Below the pieces are notes generated by a model. That model searched no databases and had not been told where the DNA came from. It was given only the letters and a program-made list of their open reading frames with translations. From contig URYB01000185.1 in assembly GCA_900552085.1 (NCBI GenBank), positions 1 through 5,710 on the forward strand: a stretch of DNA of 5,710 nucleotides, written 5' to 3'. The stretch comes from an uncultured Lachnobacterium sp. GTDB taxonomy: Bacteria; Bacillota; Clostridia; Lachnospirales; Lachnospiraceae. A program made the position numbers and the translations under genes. Each line of letters opens with the position of its first letter. Positions within the stretch are counted from its first letter, which is position 1. Positions 1 through 5,262 of the stretch are shown here, piece after piece.

Positions 1-152
1 AAATATCCCCTGCCACCATAACGAACCGCCCATCTGTGTGCCTGTTCTGGAAATTTTGTACAATAAAAGCCAAAATAAAAATCTTTATGAAACCGTGCCT
101 TTCTAATTTCCGGATAGGTTACAATTTCCTTACTTCCATGGTATAAAATCAT
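1..152 (-). CDS. DUF3990-family protein, N-terminal 50 codons only (cut by left window edge)
   Basis: An open frame starts at an ATG (152..150) and runs off the window without a stop. The start is set by an AGGAGA Shine-Dalgarno at 164..159, six bases upstream. The translation begins MILYHGSKEIV and continues with KDFYFGFYCTKFPEQAHRWAVRY (split here: KDFYFGFYCT at 23-32, then an EQA..WA segment at 36-42). The YHGS start, the central D-F-x-x-GFY-x-T and the following EQAxxWA are the pattern I associate with DUF3990 (Pfam), a family usually about 150-180 residues long. DUF3990 has been grouped, from memory, with ADP-ribosyltransferase-like folds; on that view His5 and Tyr30 would be the first two residues of an H-Y-E type active site, but the third lies outside the window. 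In Lachnospiraceae such genes often sit beside small DUF3791 genes, suggesting a toxin-antitoxin-like or effector pair; no partner lies upstream here, so one would have to be downstream. Family call fairly firm; biochemical role is inference. Confidence 0.8.
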   Translation of the reverse strand, partial: MILYHGSKEIVTYPEIRKARFHKDFYFGFYCTKFPEQAHRWAVRYGGRGY

Positions 153-197
153 TTTTCTTCTCCTAAATATTTGAACGTCAACCTAATTTAAAAATTT

Positions 198-226
198 ATT
201 AAATTGGTGTATTTATGATATACCAA
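198..226 (-). promoter_or_regulatory. Candidate sigma-A promoter for the DUF3990 gene
   Basis: Read on the minus strand, a -35-like TTGGTA (226..221) is followed after exactly 17 bases by a -10-like TTTAAT (203..198). The -10 matches TATAAT at five of six positions and the -35 matches TTGACA at four of six. Transcription would start near 190, leaving a leader of about 40 bases before the ATG at 152. The whole promoter lies within or beside the inverted repeat at 200-230, which suggests repression by a bound protein. The assignment is by eye in a very AT-rich stretch where chance matches are common. Confidence 0.45.
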
Positions 227-230
227 TTTG
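200..230. repeat. Inverted repeat overlapping the DUF3990 promoter; possible operator
   Basis: The left arm AAATTGGTGTA (201-211) and the right arm TATACCAATTT (219-229) are reverse complements apart from one G/T position (209 against 221). They are separated by seven bases. Adding 200 and 230 extends the stem by one more wobble pair. Neither strand has a run of T directly after the stem, so it does not look like an intrinsic terminator. Its position across the -35 and spacer of the candidate DUF3990 promoter fits an operator, as is common for autoregulated toxin-antitoxin-type units. That function is inferred. Confidence 0.5.
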
Positions 231-380
231 TAATAAAATAAAAGCTATGAAACATAGATAATAAAATATATTGTGTCATTTCACTCATTTTTTTCGTCAT
301 TTCGCGTAAAAAAAGTTGTTTTTTTTCCCATCTTTGGCAAAATAGTACTAAAAGATTGTTTATCAGAGGGGGAATATGGG

Positions 381-587
381 ATGAAGGGACGGAAACTTGC
401 AAAACTGATTACAATATTCACAATGTTTGGTCTGCTGACCGGGTGCGGAGCATCCGGCGGCACACCGGATGATTACGCCACAAATGAGGGCTACACTTCC
501 ACCGAAGAAACAGCCACGTCAACCAACACGACAACGGGCAACACCGCGGATATGCTGGCACACAACATCAGCAATTTTAATATTTAA
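381..587 (+). CDS. Small putative lipoprotein of unknown function (68 aa)
   Basis: The product starts MKGRKLAKLI, has a basic N-region, a hydrophobic core (residues 9-19) and a lipobox L-T-G-C at 19-22. Cys22 is therefore the likely lipidated residue after signal peptidase II cleavage. The mature part is only 47 residues: a Gly/Ser start, then a Thr/Ser/Asn/Glu-rich low-complexity stretch (about 34-54) and a short hydrophobic end (ADMLAHNISNFNI). It would sit on the outer face of the cytoplasmic membrane. I chose the ATG at 381 because GAGGGGGA lies at 366-373, seven bases upstream; the in-frame ATG at 273 would add 36 residues before the signal peptide and lacks a comparable site. The gene ends tail to tail with nudC: its stop TAA (585-587) shares two bases with the nudC stop. 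The 150 bases upstream are very AT-rich and I see no convincing promoter. I do not recognise a family, and no domain can be named. Confidence 0.7.
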   Translation: MKGRKLAKLITIFTMFGLLTGCGASGGTPDDYATNEGYTSTEETATSTNTTTGNTADMLAHNISNFNI

Positions 588-1444
588 TCATTTTGATGGT
601 CCTTTTCCCGGCTTTCCCGGAAATGGACCATCATTTCTCTTGTAAGACTCAATCCCTCCGGATCATCCGGCACATCCTTGTAATCCACCCATTCTGCCAG
701 AGAAAGTTCCTCTTCCTCCAGCTGGATTTCGGCTTTTTCCGCCAGATCACAAAAATATCCTAAAAGCAGATTACTGTCAAAGCCCCACGGCTGGCTTTTA
801 TAATAACGGATATTTTTGACTTTAAGCCCCACCTCTTCCATAACCTCACGCACAACCGTTTCTTCCGCAGTCTCCCCGATTTCCGTAAACCCAGCGATCA
901 ATGCATAACGCTTGTACTCTCGTCCTGCATACTTTGTCATAAGGATTTTGTCCCCATCCGTGAGACCAATGATGACTGCCGGAGCAATCTTTGGGAATAC
1001 CAGATTTCCACATTTCGGGCATCGCATCATGCGCTGCAACGTATCATGCTTCAGGTTTATCCCACATCTGCCGCAGAACTGATTGTCACGGTACCACACA
1101 TACAGATGCCATGCCGTAGCTGCCGCAAAAACATCCTTCATCGGCTGCATAGTCCGCACCGAAAACATCTTGTGAAATGCAAATCCCTCAATTTGTGTAT
1201 CGGCTGCAATATCTGTAAGGAAATAATCTTCCTCTCCAATCGAAAACAAATATACGCACGCTGGAATCTCTTTTCTTTGTTCTCTCAATGTATCCGTCCA
1301 TCGTTCATAAGTTAAAAATTCAATTTTCTCATCATATTTCAGATAAATCATACGATCAATAAAGCCAAGCATCCGACTGTTATTTTTTGGTTTTTTCCGA
1401 TGGTATGCATTGTTTAGTTTTAATGGAGCAATATCCTGAATCAT
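584..1444 (-). CDS. nudC: NAD(+)/NADH pyrophosphatase, NudC-type Nudix hydrolase
   Basis: This 286-residue cytoplasmic enzyme would cleave NAD(H) to NMN(H) and AMP; NudC enzymes also remove NAD caps from RNA. Residues 1-115 form the variable N-terminal domain typical of the family. A zinc ribbon follows with Cys124, Cys127, Cys142 and Cys145 (CGRC...CPKC). The Nudix box is complete at 185-207: Gly185, Glu191, Arg199-Glu200, Glu203-Glu204, Gly206, matching GX5EX7REUXEEXGU. Downstream, residues 217-225 read SQPWGFDSN, a variant of the NADH-specificity motif SQPWPFPxS, in which both later prolines are replaced. The length is close to other clostridial NudC proteins and slightly longer than the E. 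coli enzyme. The ATG at 1444 has AGGGAG six bases upstream (1456..1451). The gene is divergent from the YitT-family gene and convergent with the lipoprotein gene. No terminator is visible after its stop, so transcripts may run antisense into the lipoprotein gene. Enzyme class is secure; exact substrate preference is less so because of the altered motif. Confidence 0.92.
   Translation of the reverse strand: MIQDIAPLKLNNAYHRKKPKNNSRMLGFIDRMIYLKYDEKIEFLTYERWTDTLREQRKEIPACVYLFSIGEEDYFLTDIAADTQIEGFAFHKMFSVRTMQPMKDVFAAATAWHLYVWYRDNQFCGRCGINLKHDTLQRMMRCPKCGNLVFPKIAPAVIIGLTDGDKILMTKYAGREYKRYALIAGFTEIGETAEETVVREVMEEVGLKVKNIRYYKSQPWGFDSNLLLGYFCDLAEKAEIQLEEEELSLAEWVDYKDVPDDPEGLSLTREMMVHFRESREKDHQND
594..640 (+). 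terminator. Stem-loop inside the nudC 3' end; candidate terminator of the lipoprotein gene
   Basis: Seven bases after the lipoprotein stop, TGATGGTCC (594-602) pairs perfectly with GGACCATCA (625-633). After one T/T mismatch, an inner stem continues with TTTCC (604-608) against GGAAA (619-623). On the plus strand the stem is followed by TTTCTCTT, a broken U-rich tail. On the minus strand it is followed by AAAA, so it would not terminate nudC. The stem lies in codons for about residues 271-283 of NudC, so it is coding sequence on one strand and possibly a terminator on the other. The pairing is seen directly; the terminator role is inferred and the tail is imperfect. Confidence 0.5.
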
Positions 1445-1479
1445 AATAATCTCCCTTGCAATTTTTTAAGCTACATCTT

Positions 1480-1508
1480 ACTATAGTACTACAAAAATTG
1501 CATTGCAA
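1480..1508 (-). promoter_or_regulatory. Candidate nudC promoter with embedded palindromes
   Basis: On the minus strand a -35-like TTGCAA (1508..1503) is followed after 17 bases by TATAGT (1485..1480), a five-of-six match to the -10 consensus. The -35 lies inside a perfect 10-base palindrome, CATTGCAATG (1501-1510). The -10 lies inside the palindrome ACTATAGT (1480-1487), so a TATAGT also occurs on the plus strand at 1482-1487. A second TTGCAA at 1456-1461 could serve as a plus-strand -35 for the YitT-family gene, but its 20-base spacer is too long for a good promoter. No other strong promoter for that gene is visible. Confidence 0.5.
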
Positions 1509-1538
1509 TGAAAACATTTATGTAAGAGGGAGAGTATC

Positions 1539-2381
1539 ATGCAAAAGATAAAGAGTTTTCTTATCATTACGCTAAGCACATTCATTATGGCAATCGGCGT
1601 ATATTTCTTTAAATTTCCAAACAATTTCTGTTTTGGCGGTGTCACCGGTGCGGCTGTTGTCTTCGCGAAAATCACTCCGCTGTCGGCAAGTACCTTTTCT
1701 TTTATTGTAAATATGGCACTGCTTTTCGTTGGGTTTGGTTTTCTCGGAAAAGATTTCGCCATCAAAACCACCTATGCCACCGTGCTTTTATCCGGTCTTC
1801 TGGTCGTTTTCGAACGCCTGCATCCTTTGACCAAACCGCTTTCCAACGAACCGATGCTCGAGCTGATGTTTGCCATCGCACTTCCGGCGATTGCTTCTGC
1901 CCTGCTTTTTTATGAGGGTTCCTCCAGCGGTGGAACAGATGTCATTGCCATGATTGTAAAAAAATATACCCATGTGGAAGACATTGGTATCGCTCTTTTT
2001 ATTACCGATTTGATAATGATTATCATTGCCTGCTTTGTATTTGATATTAAAACCGCACTGTATTCTTTTGTCGGTCTGACTTTAAAATCCTTTATGATCG
2101 ACGCTGTTATCGAGAACATCATGCTGCGCAAATCCATCATGATCACATGCGACGACAAAGATTCCATCTGCGACTTCATCATTACAGAACTCAACAAAAG
2201 CGCTACTATCGTCGATGCTACCGGTGCCTACACGCATGAGCAGCGTTACATTATTTTTACGACGCTTACACGCAAACAGGCACTTGCACTGCGACAATAT
2301 ATTCACGAAAATCATCTGCATGCTTTTATTTCCATGTCCAGCACAAGCGAGGTTTTCGGAAAAGGATTTTCTTCTATCTAA
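1539..2381 (+). CDS. YitT-family integral membrane protein (DUF161/YitT plus C-terminal DUF2179)
   Basis: This 280-residue protein has the standard YitT-family layout. Hydrophobic segments lie at about 6-24, 32-46, 52-69, 76-91, 107-124, 148-168 and 174-194, of which five or six probably span the membrane. Two glycine-rich family motifs are visible: PNNFCFGGVTG (27-37) and EGSSSGGTDVIA (126-137). A soluble C-terminal DUF2179 domain follows at about 198-276, containing the YIIFTTLTRKQ segment and ending in the characteristic SEVFGKGF. Members are predicted transporters or permease-like proteins, but no substrate is firmly established, so none is assigned. The family usually has several paralogues per genome, so I give no gene symbol. 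The start has AGGGAG (1527-1532) six bases upstream. It shares a 94-base divergent intergenic region with nudC. No GC-rich terminator follows, so some readthrough into pckA is possible. Confidence 0.88.
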   Translation: MQKIKSFLIITLSTFIMAIGVYFFKFPNNFCFGGVTGAAVVFAKITPLSASTFSFIVNMALLFVGFGFLGKDFAIKTTYATVLLSGLLVVFERLHPLTKPLSNEPMLELMFAIALPAIASALLFYEGSSSGGTDVIAMIVKKYTHVEDIGIALFITDLIMIIIACFVFDIKTALYSFVGLTLKSFMIDAVIENIMLRKSIMITCDDKDSICDFIITELNKSATIVDATGAYTHEQRYIIFTTLTRKQALALRQYIHENHLHAFISMSSTSEVFGKGFSSI

Positions 2382-2403
2382 TGAAAAAAACTTATATTTT
2401 TTA

Positions 2404-2431
2404 TTGATTTTGCAAAGGAATCATGTATAAT
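2404..2431 (+). promoter_or_regulatory. Candidate sigma-A promoter for pckA
   Basis: A -35-like TTGATT (2404-2409) is followed after 16 bases by a perfect TATAAT (2426-2431). Transcription would begin near 2438, giving a leader of about 100 bases before the pckA ATG at 2540. It is the best -10 hexamer in the window, consistent with strong expression of pckA. The -35 is only a moderate match, four of six. Confidence 0.65.
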
Positions 2432-2438
2432 ATTATCC

Positions 2439-2539
2439 GAGAAGCTAGAAACAATTTCTCATTTATATAGAAAGCAGAGAACACATCATATGCGCCTCAT
2501 GTTTTCTACCAACAAAGAAAGAAAAGGAGTCAGAATAAG
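2439..2539 (+). other. pckA 5' leader with weak stem-loops
   Basis: The leader is A-rich and holds two possible hairpins. GAGAA (2439-2443) can pair with TTCTC (2456-2460). AGAGAACA (2476-2483) can pair with TGTTTTCT (2500-2507) with one G/U wobble across a 16-base loop. The ribosome binding site AAGGAG (2524-2529) lies ten bases before the ATG and outside both stems. I recognise no known riboswitch, T-box or leader-peptide architecture. An ATG at 2489-2491 opens only a short frame. A catabolite-repression operator was looked for by eye and none was convincing. Confidence 0.3.
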
Positions 2540-4144
2540 ATGGCAACAATTGATTTAAGCAAGTATGGAATTACTGGAACAACAGAAATCGTTTACAATC
2601 CTTCTTACGACGTATTATTCGAAGAGGAGACAAAGGCTAGCCTTGAGGGATATGAGGTTGGACAGGAAACAGAGCTTGGCGCTGTTAACGTAATGACAGG
2701 TATTTATACTGGTCGTTCTCCTAAAGACAAATACATCGTTATGGACGAGAACTCTAAGGACACTGTATGGTGGACATCTGATGAGTACAAGAACGACAAC
2801 CACCTCATACCTGAAGATACATGGGCAGGTGTTAAGGATATCGCTAAGAAAGAGCTTTGCAACAAGAGACTTTTCGTTGTAGATGCTTTCTGTGGTGCTA
2901 ATAAAGATACACGTATGGCTATCCGTTTTATCGTAGAGGTAGCTTGGCAGGCACATTTCGTAACAAACATGTTCATCAAGCCTACTGCTGAAGAACTTGA
3001 GAACTTCGAGCCTGATTTCGTAGTATACAACGCTTCTAAGGCTAAAGTTGAGAACTTCAAGGAGTTAGGATTAAACTCTGAGACATGTGTTGCATTCAAC
3101 ATTACAAGCAAAGAGCAGGTTATCATCAATACATGGTACGGCGGAGAGATGAAGAAAGGTATGTTCTCTATGATGAACTACTATCTCCCACTTAAGGGTA
3201 TGGCTTCTATGCACTGCTCAGCAAACACTGACTTAAACGGTGAGAACACAGCTGTATTCTTCGGACTTTCCGGAACAGGTAAGACTACATTATCTACAGA
3301 TCCTAAGCGTCTCTTAATCGGTGATGATGAGCACGGCTGGGATGACAACGGCGTATTCAACTTCGAGGGTGGATGCTACGCTAAGGTTATCGACCTTGAC
3401 AAAGATTCTGAGCCAGATATCTACAATGCAATCAGAAGAGATGCTCTTCTTGAGAATGTAACAGTAGATGCTAACGGTAAGATTGACTTCACAGACAAGA
3501 GCGTTACAGAGAACACTCGTGTTTCTTACCCAATCAACCATATTGAGAATATTGTACGTCCAATCTCTTCTGCACCAGCTGCTAAGAACGTAATCTTCTT
3601 ATCTGCAGATGCATTTGGAGTACTTCCTCCAGTATCTATCCTTACACCAGAGCAGACACAGTACTACTTCCTTTCTGGATTTACTGCAAAGCTTGCTGGT
3701 ACAGAGCGTGGAATTACTGAGCCAACACCTACATTCTCAGCTTGCTTCGGACAGGCATTCCTTGAGTTACATCCTACAAAATACGCTGAGGAGCTTGTTA
3801 AGAAGATGCAGAAGAGCGGAGCTAAGGCTTACCTCGTTAATACAGGATGGAACGGAACTGGAAAGCGTATCTCTATTAAGGATACTCGTGGAATCATCGA
3901 TGCAATCCTTAGCGGAGACATCAACAAAGTTCCTACAAAGAAGATCCCAATGTTCAACTTCGAAGTTCCTACAGAGCTTCCTGGTGTAGATACAGGAATT
4001 CTTGATCCTCGTGATACTTACGCTGATGCTTCTGAGTGGGAGACAAAGGCTAAGGATCTTGCAGACAGATTCGTTAAGAACTTTGCTAAGTATGAAGGAA
4101 ATGCTGCTGGTAAGGCACTTGTTGCTGCTGGTCCTCAGGCATAA
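2540..4144 (+). CDS. pckA: Phosphoenolpyruvate carboxykinase (ATP)
   Basis: This 534-residue cytosolic enzyme interconverts oxaloacetate plus ATP with phosphoenolpyruvate, CO2 and ADP. It serves gluconeogenesis or, in fermenters fixing CO2, the reverse direction with ATP gain. The length is typical of the ATP-dependent class. Visible motifs in order: YTGRSPKDKY (57-65, Arg59 for substrate carboxylates); WYGGEMKKGMF (199-209, with Tyr200 and Lys205/Lys206 near the metal site); MHCSAN (224-229, His225, metal ligand); the P-loop GLSGTGKTT (242-250, Lys248); the kinase-2 and signature segment LIGDDEHGWDDNGVFN (259-274, Asp262/Asp263); NTRVSYPI (325-332, Arg327); and NTGWNGTGKRISIKDTR (434-450). 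All expected catalytic residues are present. The start has AAGGAG ten bases upstream. The gene is monocistronic by its signals, between its own promoter and the terminator at 4178-4208. Codon choice differs visibly from its neighbours (Gln CAG, Thr mostly ACA or ACT, many GCT and GTT codons), as expected for a highly expressed gene rather than a transferred one. Confidence 0.98.
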   Translation: MATIDLSKYGITGTTEIVYNPSYDVLFEEETKASLEGYEVGQETELGAVNVMTGIYTGRSPKDKYIVMDENSKDTVWWTSDEYKNDNHLIPEDTWAGVKDIAKKELCNKRLFVVDAFCGANKDTRMAIRFIVEVAWQAHFVTNMFIKPTAEELENFEPDFVVYNASKAKVENFKELGLNSETCVAFNITSKEQVIINTWYGGEMKKGMFSMMNYYLPLKGMASMHCSANTDLNGENTAVFFGLSGTGKTTLSTDPKRLLIGDDEHGWDDNGVFNFEGGCYAKVIDLDKDSEPDIYNAIRRDALLENVTVDANGKIDFTDKSVTENTRVSYPINHIENIVRPISSAPAAKNVIFLSADAFGVLPPVSILTPEQTQYYFLSGFTAKLAGTERGITEPTPTFSACFGQAFLELHPTKYAEELVKKMQKSGAKAYLVNTGWNGTGKRISIKDTRGIIDAILSGDINKVPTKKIPMFNFEVPTELPGVDTGILDPRDTYADASEWETKAKDLADRFVKNFAKYEGNAAGKALVAAGPQA

Positions 4145-4177
4145 TTCGTATTACAGAATTTTATACATTGTGTATCG

Positions 4178-4208
4178 AAAAGGACTGCCGTTATGGCGGT
4201 CCTTTTTT
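4178..4208 (+). terminator. Rho-independent terminator of pckA, possibly bidirectional
   Basis: AAAAGGACTGCC (4178-4189) pairs with GGCGGTCCTTTT (4195-4206) across a five-base loop, with one U/G wobble (4186-4198). A run of six T (4203-4208) follows the GC-rich stem on the plus strand. It lies 33 bases after the pckA stop. On the minus strand the same hairpin starts 19 bases after the modC stop and ends in TTTT, but there the wobble becomes an A/C mismatch, so termination of modC would be weaker. Confidence 0.92.
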
Positions 4209-4224
4209 GATTCACATGATTCAA

Positions 4225-5259
4225 TTACTGTAAAAACAGAATATCCTTCTCCTGCACCCCAAGTACCTCAGGAATCTTCTGTCCCTTCGCATCCCACTCC
4301 TTCTTTGCAATCTTCCACTGTATCCATGCACTGTTTTCATCCGCCCGAAAAGATATATTCCATTCAAACGGATCTTCAATGATCTCATACTCTTTCACTT
4401 CTATTGTGTTCTGCATCTCTTTCTCTTTGGCATCTTCAAAATAGTGTGCGCGAATACCGATTGCCACGGTATGTTCCGGTATCTTACTGCAATGAAAAGT
4501 TACATTCCAGTCTTTTGCGAGAAGTGTATGTGCATCCACAATTTCGACATCCGATATATTTTTACATCCGGACAGTATCGCAGCGGTCCGTGTCTTTGGA
4601 TTCTGGAAAAATTCGTGTACTTCCTCGACTACTTCCATTTTTCCATGGTTGATACAGCTTACCATATCGCAGAGGCGATAGACTTCATCACGATTATGCG
4701 ATACAAATAATGCAGGCTTGCCAACTTCCTGCAGGATTTTCTTCATTTCCTGTTCCAGCTCCCATTTCAGATAACTGTCCAAGGCAGAAAACGGTTCATC
4801 CAAAAGAATGACTTCCGGTTGCGCGGCAAGCATACGCGCCATCGCAACACGTTGTTTCTGGCCTCCGGACAATTCCGATGGATAATGTTTTTCCAGTTCT
4901 GTCAGCCGGAATTTTTCAATATAGGAAGCAACTTTCGCCTTATCCGGCTTACGCCCCATACCAGCCATAATGTTCTGTTCCACCGTCATATTCGGAAAAA
5001 GCGCATAGTCCTGAAACATATAGCCGACTTTTCGCTTCTGTGGCGGAAGATTAATCTTCTTTTTGGAATCATACAATACGCGTTCATTCAGAACGATACG
5101 TCCCTCATCCGGTGTCTCAATTCCGGCGATGCACTTTAAGGTCATGCTTTTTCCGCATCCGGAAGCACCAAGGATGGCAAACACACCTTTTTCCACTGTA
5201 AATTCCACATCCAGCTGAAACTTACCAAGTTTCTTTTTGATCTGTACATAAAGAGACAT
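4225..5259 (-). CDS. modC: Molybdate ABC transporter ATP-binding protein
   Basis: This 344-residue ATPase would energise molybdate import from the cytoplasmic side of a ModABC complex. The nucleotide-binding domain (about 1-230) is complete: Walker A GASGCGKS (31-38), Q-loop Gln83 in YMFQDYALFPNMT (80-92), signature LSGGQKQRVAMAR (130-142), Walker B VILLDEPFSALD (150-161) and H-loop His188 in LFVSHNRDE (184-192). The segment NPKTRTAAILSGCKNIS (220-236) leads into a C-terminal regulatory domain (about 237-344) of TOBE/MOP type, where oxyanion sensing occurs in some ModC proteins. The length suits ModC. The start ATG lies only three bases after the modB stop and uses a perfect AGGAGGT (5274..5268) embedded in modB, so the two are probably translationally coupled. 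Identity as ModC rests mainly on the ModB-like neighbour; sulfate (CysA) or tungstate transport is the main alternative. It converges on pckA with 80 bases between the stops. Confidence 0.88.
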   Translation of the reverse strand: MSLYVQIKKKLGKFQLDVEFTVEKGVFAILGASGCGKSMTLKCIAGIETPDEGRIVLNERVLYDSKKKINLPPQKRKVGYMFQDYALFPNMTVEQNIMAGMGRKPDKAKVASYIEKFRLTELEKHYPSELSGGQKQRVAMARMLAAQPEVILLDEPFSALDSYLKWELEQEMKKILQEVGKPALFVSHNRDEVYRLCDMVSCINHGKMEVVEEVHEFFQNPKTRTAAILSGCKNISDVEIVDAHTLLAKDWNVTFHCSKIPEHTVAIGIRAHYFEDAKEKEMQNTIEVKEYEIIEDPFEWNISFRADENSAWIQWKIAKKEWDAKGQKIPEVLGVQEKDILFLQ

Positions 5260-5262
5260 GTG

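Noticed and set aside
245..257. Small perfect inverted repeat CTATG-AAA-CATAG
   Set aside because: Arms of five bases in an AT-rich stretch are expected by chance, and it is not aligned with any promoter element I trust.
273..380. Upstream in-frame ATG at 273 that would extend the lipoprotein to 104 residues
   Set aside because: It has no good ribosome site and would bury the signal peptide and lipobox in the middle of the protein; the ATG at 381 has a strong site and a canonical lipoprotein start.
199..402. Minus-strand 67-codon open frame upstream of the DUF3990 gene, considered as a partner gene such as DUF3791
   Set aside because: Its translation has no family resemblance, no ribosome site, and it runs over the lipoprotein start and the candidate promoter; it looks like chance in AT-rich DNA.
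2384..2402. A-run followed by T-run after the YitT-family stop, considered as a terminator
   Set aside because: The stem would be A/T only with no GC core, which does not make an intrinsic terminator.
2704..3129. Long antisense open frame (141 codons) inside pckA, and similar frames at 2615-2956, 3314-3541 and 3609-3989
   Set aside because: They lie wholly inside a strongly supported pckA gene, show no ribosome sites or recognisable domains, and are explained by its biased codon use.
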